Of a stretch of DNA of 43,858 nt, positions 1-7,612 are shown in pieces. Position numbers and translations under genes: made by a program. The first letter of the stretch is position 1, and each line of letters starts with the position of its first letter. The notes under the pieces were generated by a model that ran no database searches, had not been told where the DNA came from, and saw only the letters and a program-made list of their open reading frames with translations. The stretch is from Deltaproteobacteria bacterium (GTDB lineage Bacteria; Desulfobacterota; BSN033; UBA1163), in NCBI GenBank assembly GCA_016875195.1, contig VGRY01000031.1:1-43858 (forward strand), read 5' to 3'.

Positions 1-187
1 GGGCTTTCCCAGTGGAGCTATTACGACCGTCTATCTCTATTCATTTTTCAAAGAACGTCTTATAGCAAGATTAGATCAAGTTTAACCTATAATCACCCCC
101 TCGACCTCCCCATTGTGACACAGTCTCTTGATGGGGAGAGGGGAAGGTCGCTTCGACTCGCAACCGAGGTGAGAGGTAGTTGTTATT

Positions 188-210
188 CCTCCCCTTAAAA
201 TAAGGGGAGG
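188..210. repeat. Perfect hairpin, 10-bp stem
   Basis: CCTCCCCTTA and TAAGGGGAGG flank a 3-base AAA loop. There is no adjacent T-run on either strand, so it is more likely a dispersed palindromic repeat than a terminator. A similar purine/pyrimidine-rich hairpin occurs at 32121-32141. Confidence 0.6.
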
Positions 211-297
211 TTAGGTGGGGTTATGAATCCTTGGGTCGCTAGCTGCTATGTATGTACTATTTTGAGACTTTTAAGGGAAGGGAACGTGGAGGGGACG

Positions 298-364
298 TAG
301 GTTCTAAAACAATTTAAATCTGAAGAGTCCGGAATAAGCGCTTGCGTTCGCTTCTGATATTGAA
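298..364. repeat. Dispersed 67-bp repeat, copy A
   Basis: This segment recurs almost unchanged at 6224-6289. By eye the two differ by one substitution and one single-base deletion. Both copies are in non-coding DNA beside unrelated genes. No inverted ends are obvious, so the element type is unknown. Confidence 0.75.
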
Positions 365-501
365 GGACACCTCTAAAAATGTCATTCCAGGGAAACCCGG
401 AATCCAGTCCCGCCTTTGGCGGAATATATCCATTGCCCTTTATGCACCCATTAAAAGGCAAGGTGAAATCTCTTGATCCTTAAAGCGACCTACTTATACC
501 T

Positions 502-1890
502 TTATCCCACCATAGCCCTTTGGGCTCTCAAGGCCTCCCGAAGTAGATTGGTGTTGATACTACGGGGAGTTAAATTCGATTTGACCGTCAGTGCAGCCGC
601 AGTCCCGGCTGCCTGGCCAATGGCCATGACCGTGGACTGGAGTCTTGTTGTCCCAATGGCTTCGTGGGTGGCTGAGATGTTCTTCCCCACCACCAGGAGG
701 TTTTTGGAGGAAACCGGCACCAGACAACGGTAAGGGATATTATAGCTTCCTGCTTCTTTAAGAAAATTGAAGATCGTTTTTCCTCCCTTAGGATCATGGA
801 TGTCGATCGGGTAGGCCCCCATGGCTATGCCGTCCTCAAAACGCTTGCAAGAAAGAACATCCTCTGCGGTAAGAAGGTATTCGCCCATGACCCTGCGACT
901 TTCTCGGACCCCTACCCGGGCAGAGGTTCCGGAGAGATAGGCTTTCTCAAAACCCGGGACATTTTTAATTAAGAGTTTTGACACCTCGATCACATTTTTG
1001 CGTTCCGTGATTTCAGCCCGGGTCAGGTCGTTGACATTTGTCGGATCGATTCTTACTGTCCGTGTCATGTTGAACCAGTACACTCCCTCACGCTGAGAAA
1101 CAGCGGTAAAAGTCAGAGGGGGACGGCTCTTCGGATCGTCCCAGGGGACCATGTGGCCAGCAATATGAATGAAACGGTCTGGTTCCGGGTCTGGCCCTTT
1201 TCCACGGACGAGGCGGATATACCAGGAATCCCGGCCCAGGATGCGATCTTCCCGTTTGAGGGCTTCCACCATCCGCTCGGCATCTACGTTTGTCATCCTG
1301 AAATGGAGTGTCACATTCTGAATGTCGCCTTCTAAAGATCCCAGTTCACAGGTTGATCCCGCTCTTGCTGCAAGGTCCGCATCCCCTGTCCCATCGACAA
1401 AAACTTTTCCGGAGAGATTTATAAATCCAGATTTCGTATGGACCTGTATCCCTTTGATGGCTCCATCCTCTACGACGGCGCCGGTTAAGGTTGCATGTAA
1501 TAAAAACTGGACACCCGCCTCCTCCGCCATGATAAGGAGAACGTATTTCATCATCTCGGGATCATAAGGGGTTAGAGAGAATTCATAAACCATCGGTTTT
1601 TCTCGGGTCGACCAGGTACCCCCCCGAACATGTCCTGGCGAAGCCCTTAGCGTGACTAATCGGTCGACCACTTCTTGGGCAAGACCCGAGACCACCTGCT
1701 CCCCTCGTCCGTTGAAAAAACCGAGAAAAGGGTAACCAAATGTGGCGGTTCCACCCAGGAAGCCATCGCTCTCAACAATGAGCGTCTCCGCCCCATTTCG
1801 TGCGGCAGCAATGGCAGCAATTGCTCCTGATGTCCCGCCTCCAACAACGACAACATCTGCCTTGCGGCGGATCTGTTCTTCGCAACCCAT
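502..1890 (-). CDS. FAD-dependent oxidoreductase
   Basis: This is a 462-residue flavoprotein of the FAD_oxidored type (the fumarate-reductase/succinate-dehydrogenase-like fold seen in many stand-alone dehydrogenases). The N-terminus has the dinucleotide-binding motif GGGTSG at residues 17-22 after a hydrophobic strand, with an acidic residue about 20 residues later (LIVES). The C-terminal part has the second FAD-contacting segment around GQAAGTAAAL. There is no signal peptide or Fe-S motif, so it is probably cytosolic. An AAGGAGA ribosome site precedes the ATG. It is the last gene of the iclR-dctP-dctQ-dctM operon, 18 bp after dctM, so it probably oxidises the imported organic acid or a product of it. 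The substrate cannot be read from the sequence. Confidence 0.9.
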   Translation of the reverse strand: MGCEEQIRRKADVVVVGGGTSGAIAAIAAARNGAETLIVESDGFLGGTATFGYPFLGFFNGRGEQVVSGLAQEVVDRLVTLRASPGHVRGGTWSTREKPMVYEFSLTPYDPEMMKYVLLIMAEEAGVQFLLHATLTGAVVEDGAIKGIQVHTKSGFINLSGKVFVDGTGDADLAARAGSTCELGSLEGDIQNVTLHFRMTNVDAERMVEALKREDRILGRDSWYIRLVRGKGPDPEPDRFIHIAGHMVPWDDPKSRPPLTFTAVSQREGVYWFNMTRTVRIDPTNVNDLTRAEITERKNVIEVSKLLIKNVPGFEKAYLSGTSARVGVRESRRVMGEYLLTAEDVLSCKRFEDGIAMGAYPIDIHDPKGGKTIFNFLKEAGSYNIPYRCLVPVSSKNLLVVGKNISATHEAIGTTRLQSTVMAIGQAAGTAAALTVKSNLTPRSINTNLLREALRAQRAMVG

Positions 1891-1908
1891 AAAAATCTCC
1901 TTGAAATG

Positions 1909-3189
1909 TTATTTGAATAGATTGGGAATAAAAAGCACCAGTTGAGGCCAATAGGTGACAAGGCCCAAAACAACAAACAGGGGAATGAGATACCTTATGG
2001 TCTCCTTCGAAACCGTCTCAAACGACAGCTTTGTAATATCAGCCACGATGTAAAGGGAAGTCCCCACAGGTGGTGTGATGATTCCGACCACTAAATTGAA
2101 AACCAACATCACCCCCAAGTGGACTAAGTCCATGTCAATCTGCTGGGCCACAGTTACCAAGACCGGGGTCACGATGACCAGGTTGGCAGTGGCGGTCTCA
2201 AAGCAACCAAGGATTAAAAGGACAACATTAATAAGAAAAAGAATGATTACCTTACTTCCAGTGAATCCATAGATAAATTCAATAATGGAGTCTGCGACAC
2301 GCTCAATGGTGAGACACCAGGCAAATACCCTGGAAGTTGAAAGAATGAACATGATAACGATGGAGGAAAAAACAGTCCTCTCAAGCGCCTTCCAGATGGT
2401 TGTGAGATTGAGTTCCTTGTAGAACAGACCAAGGACAACCACGTACATCACGGCGATGGCCCCCGATTCGGTGGGTGTCCCGATTCCGAAAACAATACTT
2501 CCAACGATGATGATCGGGGCCAGAAGAGGAAAAAGGGCTGCACGAAATGCGCGGAAGATGTCTCTCCATGGCGGCCGTTTACGGACAGGGCAGATTTCCC
2601 TTCCGGTTCTCGCCATGAAGTAGATCAACACCATTAAGGAAACACCCATTAGGACCCCTGGCAGGATCCCTCCCAAAAAAAGGGAAGCGACCGAGACATC
2701 GGCAATAGCCCCGTAGATCACCAGATGGATGCTTGGAGGGATGATCGGGCCAATGATTGAAGAGGCAGCCGTGATACCCGCAGCAAATCCTGTCCGATAT
2801 CCCGAATCCTCCATGGCCTTTATCTCCACTCTCCCCAGCCCAGCGGCATCTGCAGTGGATGACCCGGAGATTCCTGCAAAGATCATGCTACCGAGGACGT
2901 TGACATGACCAAGTCCCCCCCGGATATGTCCCATCAACGCCAGGGCAAAATTGAAGATCCGTTGTGTCACCCCTGTGCTGTTCATGAGTTCGCCTACAAA
3001 GATGTAGAGTGGTACGGCCAGTAGTGTGTAACTGTTGATCCCCTCAATCATCGTCTGAGGGATGATCGCCAGGTTCATCCCTTTGCTGAGGAGAAAGAAG
3101 AGGGAGGAGAGAAAGAGTGCGATGGCAATGGGGCAGCGCAACGCAATCAGCCCCCCGAAGGAAATGAGAAGAATGCTAATTGGACTCAT
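1909..3189 (-). CDS. dctM: TRAP transporter large permease (DctM)
   Basis: A 426-residue polytopic membrane protein with about 12 hydrophobic segments, the usual size for the large TRAP subunit. Family hallmarks are visible: a GSSTADAAGLG stretch near residue 110, a PPSIHLVIYGA segment near residue 150 and a PPVGTSLYI segment near residue 385. It forms the ion-coupled channel of a tripartite transporter in the inner membrane. Its start overlaps the end of dctQ by 14 bp, which implies translational coupling. Transported substrates of this family are usually organic acids; the exact one is unknown. Confidence 0.95.
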   Translation of the reverse strand: MSPISILLISFGGLIALRCPIAIALFLSSLFFLLSKGMNLAIIPQTMIEGINSYTLLAVPLYIFVGELMNSTGVTQRIFNFALALMGHIRGGLGHVNVLGSMIFAGISGSSTADAAGLGRVEIKAMEDSGYRTGFAAGITAASSIIGPIIPPSIHLVIYGAIADVSVASLFLGGILPGVLMGVSLMVLIYFMARTGREICPVRKRPPWRDIFRAFRAALFPLLAPIIIVGSIVFGIGTPTESGAIAVMYVVVLGLFYKELNLTTIWKALERTVFSSIVIMFILSTSRVFAWCLTIERVADSIIEFIYGFTGSKVIILFLINVVLLILGCFETATANLVIVTPVLVTVAQQIDMDLVHLGVMLVFNLVVGIITPPVGTSLYIVADITKLSFETVSKETIRYLIPLFVVLGLVTYWPQLVLFIPNLFK

Positions 3190-3715
3190 CCGATTCCCCT
3201 TTTTTCTCCCTTCCGAACCCAGGCCCTTTTGGTTCGACCCCCAATATCTCTCCGAGACTGAGATGAATAGAAGTGAGCCCCATAAGCAGGGCTCCTATAA
3301 ATAAAGGCGCTGACAAATAACTTCTTGGTATCGAGAGCGAAACAATCTCCTGGCTCCTCTGAACCCAGACCAAGGAAGCAGCTTTAACCATGAGGATGAT
3401 GAAGCTTCCTCCAATCAGGAGATAAAGGCATGTGTTCAGGGCACGCTGAAAGCCCAATGGAAAAAAGCGGACAAGGGCCTCGATGCCGATATGTCCTTTT
3501 CTTCGATAGACCATACTCATTCCGATGAAGCAGGTCCAAACCATAAGAAGGGCAGAAAGGTCGAGACCCCATTGAAGATTGATCCCCGCCAGGTGGCGCA
3601 GAAGGATTTCCAGGGACATAATCACCACCATTACTGCCAGGGCTCCTGTGCAAAATACCATCTGAACCCTCTCCAGAAGGACAAAAAAACGGTCAAGCCA
3701 TTCGTATCCCTGCAT
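3176..3715 (-). CDS. dctQ: TRAP transporter small permease (DctQ)
   Basis: A 179-residue protein with four hydrophobic segments and the typical small-subunit central region (FIGMSMVYRRKGHIGIEALV). The start was placed at the ATG at 3715 rather than upstream in the same frame because it shares one base with the dctP stop (TAATG), a classic coupling arrangement. The upstream alternative would sit inside dctP. The protein joins the periplasmic binding protein and DctM at the inner membrane. It overlaps dctM by 14 bp. Confidence 0.93.
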   Translation of the reverse strand: MQGYEWLDRFFVLLERVQMVFCTGALAVMVVIMSLEILLRHLAGINLQWGLDLSALLMVWTCFIGMSMVYRRKGHIGIEALVRFFPLGFQRALNTCLYLLIGGSFIILMVKAASLVWVQRSQEIVSLSIPRSYLSAPLFIGALLMGLTSIHLSLGEILGVEPKGPGFGREKKGESDESN

Positions 3716-4704
3716 TATCGGATGGACCTCACTCGGGCAAATAGTCCCTTGCTCCAAGCCCCTTCGACTTCCATCTTTTCAGCCACTTTCTGGGCTACTG
3801 CGGCAAACTCCGAAGGATTAACCTCCAAAAAGGTGGCTCCTTCTTTGACCATTTTTTCCTTGTCTCCCTTGAATCGCTCCTCCACAAGTTGGGTATAATA
3901 ATTCCCAGCATCGACAGCCGAATCCAACAACCCCCTCCTGAGTTCGGGAGATAGTTTCAGGTAAGCCTTCTCGTTGGCGAGAAGATTAAAGGGAGCCACG
4001 AGATGGTTCGTGAGCACGATGTAGGGAGCAGCCTGATGAAACTTCTGTCCGTATATGGATCCCAAGGGGGAATCCATCCCGTCTGCCACGCCTGTCTTTA
4101 AAGCAATGAAGGCTTCAGCCCAAGGGATGACAATCGTTTTGGCCCCCATGGCTCCCCAAGTTTCCACATAGGTTTTAATGTGGGGCATACGCAGTTTCAT
4201 ACCGGCAAGATCCTGCGGAGACCGGATCGGTTTCTTGAGGAGAAGGGCCTTGGGAAGACGATACCAGTTATCTGCCAGAATCCTCACTCCTTTTTGATCG
4301 AGAAGCATCTTTTTCATCTGTTCGTAATCCGAACTTTTTTGAAATTTCCGGACATGATCGAGATTATCGAAAGCAAAGGGCATTCCAATAATTCCCCATT
4401 CTTTGATGATGTTCTCGTTCCAATCCGCCACATTGGCAAACATCTCTTGAGTCCCCATCATCAGGTTTTCAAGCTGGGGAACCTCGGCTCCGAGCTGGCC
4501 TGCAGGAAAGATTTCAACCTTGAGGCCACCGGCCGTCTTCTGCTCAACGATCTCAGCAAACTTCTTAAGACCAAGGGTTTCAGGCGCCGTTACTGCATGG
4601 ACCCCACCCAACCGCCAGGTCACCTTATCAGCGGAAAAGGCCAGTGATGTTAGGCTCCCGATCAACACCAAAATAATTCCTATCCAACCAATTCGTTTCA
4701 CCAT
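3715..4704 (-). CDS. dctP: TRAP periplasmic binding protein (DctP)
   Basis: A 329-residue periplasmic substrate-binding protein. The start was set at the ATG at 4704, which has a strong AAGGAGG site upstream and opens directly into a signal peptide (VKRIGWIGIILVLIGSL, cleaved near AFS/ADK). A frame start at 4782 would add 26 residues that do not look like a signal. The family's GMKLRMP segment is present; its arginine normally pairs with a substrate carboxylate. The GVADGMDSPLGS segment also fits. The stop overlaps the dctQ start by one base. The gene follows iclR by 78 bp. Confidence 0.95.
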   Translation of the reverse strand: MVKRIGWIGIILVLIGSLTSLAFSADKVTWRLGGVHAVTAPETLGLKKFAEIVEQKTAGGLKVEIFPAGQLGAEVPQLENLMMGTQEMFANVADWNENIIKEWGIIGMPFAFDNLDHVRKFQKSSDYEQMKKMLLDQKGVRILADNWYRLPKALLLKKPIRSPQDLAGMKLRMPHIKTYVETWGAMGAKTIVIPWAEAFIALKTGVADGMDSPLGSIYGQKFHQAAPYIVLTNHLVAPFNLLANEKAYLKLSPELRRGLLDSAVDAGNYYTQLVEERFKGDKEKMVKEGATFLEVNPSEFAAVAQKVAEKMEVEGAWSKGLFARVRSIR

Positions 4705-4782
4705 GGCAAATCCTCCTTCTTTTGAAATAAATTGAACTGCTTTTGTACCCTGTTTCGGCTGCATCGAGCCATCATTCCCCAT

Positions 4783-5535
4783 TTACAGAGACATGGAGGC
4801 CACCCGCCCCGAAATTTCCCTGGCGGCATGGAGTCCTTCCATGACATACCGTTGCCGCGAGGTCTGATTCAGACGGTTGATTGTGCTCTGAATCGACAGA
4901 GAGGCGACAAGTCTTCTGTTTCCGTCAAAGACAGGAAATGCCAGTGCAGCAGCGTCTTTTCCAAATTCCTCCCGGCTTTCAGCATAACCCCTCTCCCGGA
5001 TTTTCCGAAGTTCATCAAGGAGATGTTTTTTATTTGTAATCGTGTTATCCGTAAATGCCGGGAGACCGTAGCGGGTGATGATTATGTCGATTTCACTTGG
5101 AGCAAGATAGGCCATCAAGACCTTTCCGGCCGCACTGCAATGGAGTGGAAGGGCTTTGCCAAGAGGGACCAGCTGTCTGACGAAATAACGGCTTTCGACC
5201 AGCGCAATACAAACTCTTTTCCCCTCGATCATGATGTTCAATCCTACATCTTCCTCGATTTTATCCGCACATGCTTTGAGAATTGGTAGGGCAAGTTCTT
5301 TAAAGTCTTTGTGATACAGCACCCTACCCGCAAGTTCGACAACTTTGAAACCTAAAAAATACCGGCGCGAGGATGTATCATAAAGGACGTAGCCCGCTTC
5401 CCTGAGAGCGGAGAGGATGGCAAAAACGGTACTTTTGTGAAAACCTAATTTTCGGGCAATCTCCGTTACCCCCTGGTTTGGGTCCTCCTGGGTAAATGTG
5501 TCTAAAACAGCCAAACCCTTTTTGATGGTCTTCAA
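4783..5535 (-). CDS. IclR-family transcriptional regulator
   Basis: A 250-residue regulator. The N-terminal winged helix-turn-helix covers roughly residues 5-60 (GVTEIARKLGFHKSTVFAIL), and the C-terminal IclR ligand-binding domain covers roughly residues 75-248, with HCSAAGKVLMAYL typical of the family. It is the first gene of the TRAP/FAD-oxidoreductase operon and probably controls it in response to the imported acid or a metabolite. A 17-bp dyad lies 19 bp upstream of the start codon, which fits autoregulation. Confidence 0.93.
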   Translation of the reverse strand: MKTIKKGLAVLDTFTQEDPNQGVTEIARKLGFHKSTVFAILSALREAGYVLYDTSSRRYFLGFKVVELAGRVLYHKDFKELALPILKACADKIEEDVGLNIMIEGKRVCIALVESRYFVRQLVPLGKALPLHCSAAGKVLMAYLAPSEIDIIITRYGLPAFTDNTITNKKHLLDELRKIRERGYAESREEFGKDAAALAFPVFDGNRRLVASLSIQSTINRLNQTSRQRYVMEGLHAAREISGRVASMSL

Positions 5536-5553
5536 AGTCCGTATCGCCCTATT

Positions 5554-5570
5554 GTTCAGATAATATGAAC
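5554..5570. promoter_or_regulatory. Candidate IclR operator dyad
   Basis: GTTCAGATAATATGAAC is a 17-bp palindrome with one mismatched pair. It lies between the likely promoter (5592-5620) and the iclR start codon, where a repressor would block transcription. Assignment to IclR is an inference from position and symmetry. Confidence 0.55.
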
Positions 5571-5591
5571 AGTGTTTTTATTTTTAGAACA

Positions 5592-5620
5592 ACGTTATCA
5601 TACCCTCTGGGGTTTGTCAA
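5592..5620 (-). promoter_or_regulatory. Possible promoter of the iclR operon
   Basis: On the minus strand a consensus -35 box TTGACA (5620-5615) is followed after 17 bp by TAACGT (5597-5592), a weak -10 match. Transcription would start near 5585 and include the dyad at 5554-5570 in the leader. Confidence 0.4.
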
Positions 5621-5675
5621 TGCCTTTTCAAAATTACCGGAGATGGTTCCCTAATGACAGGGGGTAGCTTGACCT

Positions 5676-5816
5676 AAGAGGGCTGATGAAAGGAAAGCAA
5701 CTCTTTCCGAACATAAAAAGGACCAATATGCTGTAAAGGTTTCTGGGAATTGGAGAGTCATTCTTGAGTTTATTGACGGTGATGCCTATATTGTGGATTA
5801 TGATTATTATCATTGA
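5676..5816 (+). pseudogene. higB toxin remnant (C-terminal part)
   Basis: The frame ending in TGA at 5814-5816 encodes a tail typical of HigB/RelE-fold host-inhibition toxins: QYAVKVSGNWRV followed by [16 protein letters not shown]. Full HigB proteins are about 90-100 residues. Here only about 46 codons remain before an in-frame stop (TGA at 5670-5672), and I find no N-terminal half upstream. The higA antitoxin follows 11 bp later in the usual higBA order. The toxin therefore looks deleted at its 5' side while the antitoxin is kept. Confidence 0.7.
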
Positions 5817-5827
5817 GAGGTGAAGAC

Positions 5828-6142
5828 ATGAGAAGAATGGAGAGACAACCTACGCATCCGGGGAATATTATAAGAGAAGATTATTTGAAGCCTTTAGCGA
5901 TCACGATTAGTGAGCTTGCATCGGTTCTCGGCGTTTCAAGGAAGACATTATCGAAAATTCTAAATGGAAGGGGAGCCATTACTCCGGATATGGCGCTTCG
6001 TTTGGCCCGTGCCTTTAATACTTCCGCTGATCTTTGGCTCAATTTGCAAAAGAATTATGATTTGTGGCAGGCAGAGCACACATCGAATGATTGGCAGAGG
6101 GTAAAACCCCTATCTCCGCAATTGATCCAATCTCATTTATAA
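5828..6142 (+). CDS. higA: HigA-family antitoxin (XRE)
   Basis: A 104-residue DNA-binding antitoxin. The [18 protein letters not shown] opening and the helix-turn-helix [20 protein letters not shown] are characteristic of the HigA/VapI family. The ATG at 5828 is preferred over the upstream TTG at 5813 because an AGAGGTGA ribosome site precedes it and the family normally begins with this block. Its partner higB is only a remnant, so HigA may persist as a lone regulator or as an anti-addiction element against related toxins. Confidence 0.88.
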   Translation: MRRMERQPTHPGNIIREDYLKPLAITISELASVLGVSRKTLSKILNGRGAITPDMALRLARAFNTSADLWLNLQKNYDLWQAEHTSNDWQRVKPLSPQLIQSHL

Positions 6143-6223
6143 AACCAACAAACAACCGGCCAGCTGCCTATTCCGCTGAATCCGGCCGACTGTTCCGATC
6201 TAAAGCCACTTGCTGTGGAGGCC

Positions 6224-6289
6224 TAGGTTCTAAAACAATTTAAATCTGAAGAGTCCGGAATAAGCGCTTGGGTTCGCTCTGATATTGAA
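6224..6289. repeat. Dispersed 67-bp repeat, copy B
   Basis: Second copy of the segment at 298-364, one base shorter. It lies between higA and the next TA pair, about 65 bp before the antitoxin start. Confidence 0.75.
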
Positions 6290-6310
6290 ATTGGATGTTT
6301 GACGTTTTGG

Positions 6311-6336
6311 TGTTATGGTGTTAAAGTGATATAACA
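6311..6336. promoter_or_regulatory. Candidate operator of RelBE-like pair
   Basis: TGTTAT and ATAACA are inverted arms separated by 14 bp, just upstream of the antitoxin ribosome site. A -35-like TTGACG (6299-6304) lies upstream with a poor -10 (TAAAGT, 6322-6327) inside the dyad. Ribbon-helix-helix antitoxins usually autorepress through such sites. Confidence 0.4.
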
Positions 6337-6354
6337 TCATCCGGAGGGAACATC

Positions 6355-6588
6355 ATGACTACCCAGGTTAAAAGGGCCACAATATATTTGGACCCCGAGT
6401 TACATAAAGCGTTACGGCTTAAGGCCGTGGTGACCTCACGATCAATATCAGAACTTGTTAATAATGCCGTCAGAGAAGCCCTTGCAGAAGATGCTGAGGA
6501 TATTATGGCGTTTGAAGAAAGGGCTGGAGAGCCATTGATTAGCTATGACGAAATGGTCAAAAGGCTAAAAAGAGATGGCCGCATATAA
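6355..6588 (+). CDS. Ribbon-helix-helix antitoxin
   Basis: A 77-residue protein with an N-terminal ribbon-helix-helix fold (VKRATIYLDPELHKALRLKA, then SISELVNNAVREAL) and an acidic C-terminal tail that would wrap the toxin. A CCGGAGGG ribosome site precedes the ATG. It overlaps the toxin gene by 14 bp, the usual antitoxin-first coupling of type II systems. It should neutralise the RelE-like toxin and bind its own promoter dyad. Confidence 0.88.
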   Translation: MTTQVKRATIYLDPELHKALRLKAVVTSRSISELVNNAVREALAEDAEDIMAFEERAGEPLISYDEMVKRLKRDGRI

Positions 6589-6832
6589 AGTCCATTTCAA
6601 AGCATCTGTTGAAAAAGACCTCTCCACAATACCCAGGAAGGATTTGAAAAAATTCCTCAAACGTATCGAGGGTCTTGCCGGGAACCCAAGGCCATGGGGT
6701 TGCGAAAAGTTGACGGGTCAAGAAAGATATCGACTCCGTCAAGGACGGTATCGCATCGTCTACTCGATCCAAGACGATGAGCTTACGGTTTTGATATTTA
6801 AAGTGGGGCATCGCAAAGACATTTATCAGTGA
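6575..6832 (+). CDS. relE: RelE/ParE-superfamily toxin
   Basis: An 85-residue toxin of the RelE fold. The pattern YKVHFKASVEKDLSTIP at the start and LTGQERYRLRQGRYRIVYSI followed by KVGHRKDIY at the end matches RelE ribosome-dependent mRNA interferases, including the basic residues and terminal aromatic expected in the active site. It overlaps its antitoxin by 14 bp. RelE rather than ParE is suggested by the R..GRYRIVY and GHRKDIY signature, but activity is not proven. Confidence 0.88.
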   Translation: MAAYKVHFKASVEKDLSTIPRKDLKKFLKRIEGLAGNPRPWGCEKLTGQERYRLRQGRYRIVYSIQDDELTVLIFKVGHRKDIYQ

Positions 6833-6904
6833 AGCGAAAAAAAGCTCGGTGTCAGGCAGCGGAAATTCCATATCGACATATGTGAAGTTGTGTTGGGAAG
6901 ATAA

Positions 6905-7058
6905 ACCCCGTTAGAAAGTCTTCGACTTTCCAATGGGATGGCTCACACGGGGCTTTAAACCCCGTGTTTGCTCAAAAGGAAATTAACTCATCCCTGCTGC
7001 AAGTCCCGATAGAAGCTAAGCTTCGCAGGGGGCAAGCAGGGGGGCTTTCTAACGGGGT
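6905..7058. mobile_element. MITE-like element, copy 1
   Basis: A 154-bp element bounded by perfect 14-bp inverted ends, ACCCCGTTAGAAAG at 6905-6918 and its complement at 7045-7058. Inside are a CACGGGG/CCCCGTG hairpin and a GAAGC/GCTTC hairpin. A second copy is at 35330-35453. Flanking AA dinucleotides could be a 2-bp target duplication, but this is weak. There is no coding capacity, so it would have moved in trans. Confidence 0.75.
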
Positions 7059-7313
7059 AAAACTCAAAACAAGGTGATCACTTCTAACTGGTTCTTGTAA
7101 CCAATACCTCCATACTCTCTGACTGAATTTTTCAGTAAGGTTTTTTTATTCTGAGAAAAATCTGAACTCCCCGTCTAATCATTTCTCTAACGAGGGCATG
7201 CCCTTTCTTGTATTAGAATATGGGTGTTGTTGAAAATGATCGCTTTATGAAAGGATGGCTCTGTTGTTACGACCAGTCGAAAAGGATAAAAAGATTAGTC
7301 CTTAACAAAACGA

Positions 7314-7342
7314 TTGACTGGATTTCTCCTATGAGATACAAT
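7314..7342 (+). promoter_or_regulatory. Sigma-70 promoter of RHH/PIN pair
   Basis: TTGACT (7314-7319), a 17-bp spacer and TACAAT (7337-7342) form a near-consensus promoter 31 bp upstream of the antitoxin start codon. Confidence 0.7.
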
Positions 7343-7360
7343 ATGGAATAATGAGATACA
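7331..7360 (+). promoter_or_regulatory. Direct-repeat operator candidate
   Basis: The 10-bp sequence ATGAGATACA occurs at 7331-7340 and again at 7351-7360, exactly 20 bp apart. The first covers the -10 box and the second sits just before the ribosome site. Two-turn spacing of half-sites suits cooperative binding by a ribbon-helix-helix antitoxin. Confidence 0.5.
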
Positions 7361-7372
7361 GGGAGGAGGACG

Positions 7373-7612
7373 ATGCCTTTAAGCTTGAGAATCCCTTCTG
7401 AAAAAGATGAAATGATTAAAAAGGCGGCTGCAAAAAGCAAAAAAACGAAGACAACCTTCATCCTTGAAGCAGTGGATGAAAAAATGGGTCTTGTGAAGGG
7501 TCGCGAACAAATCGTCAGAGAGCTATCGGGATGGCTTTCCCATGAAGAGGCCGAAGAACTTAGGAAGGCAGTTGAAATTTTTAATAAGGTGGAAGCGGAG
7601 GATTGGGATTGA
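7373..7612 (+). CDS. DUF1778-like ribbon-helix-helix antitoxin
   Basis: A 79-residue protein. Its N-terminus (PLSLRIPSEKDEMIKKAAAK, then TTFILEAVDEKMG) resembles the ribbon-helix-helix domain of DUF1778 antitoxins. The C-terminal half is charged and helical and would bind the toxin. A GGGAGGAGG ribosome site is present. DUF1778 proteins usually pair with acetyltransferase toxins; here the partner is a PIN-domain protein, which is less usual. The gene overlaps the PIN gene by a few bases. Confidence 0.8.
   Translation: MPLSLRIPSEKDEMIKKAAAKSKKTKTTFILEAVDEKMGLVKGREQIVRELSGWLSHEEAEELRKAVEIFNKVEAEDWD

Larger units (their letters stand above)
1..501. other. Non-coding stretch with repeats
   Basis: I see no convincing gene here. 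The minus-strand reading frame at 246-461 has a composition set by dispersed repeats and resembles no protein family I know. The stretch holds a perfect hairpin (188-210), one copy of a 67-bp repeat (298-364) and a small dyad near 382-401 (ATTCC..GGAAT arms). It lies downstream of the FAD oxidoreductase gene, so some of it may be 3' untranslated region. Confidence 0.6.
6833..7372. other. Non-coding stretch between TA pairs
   Basis: No gene is supported. It contains a MITE-like element (6905-7058), a 12-bp perfect palindrome AGGGCATGCCCT (7193-7204) and the promoter of the next TA pair (7314-7342). The rest (about 7060-7190) shows only a weak CTGAA/TTCAG hairpin followed by a T-run near 7140. 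Confidence 0.6.

Noticed and set aside
246-461. 71-codon minus-strand frame
   Set aside because: It runs through dispersed repeats, has no ribosome site and resembles no protein family I know.
4705-4782. Longer start for the first DctP
   Set aside because: It would place 26 non-hydrophobic residues before the signal peptide; the AAGGAGG site serves 4704.
6905-7058. CRISPR-like or riboswitch reading of the hairpin-rich element
   Set aside because: Inverted ends and a second copy elsewhere fit a MITE; there is no repeat-spacer pattern.
7120-7150. Intrinsic terminator
   Set aside because: The stem is only five base pairs and the T-run is offset from it.
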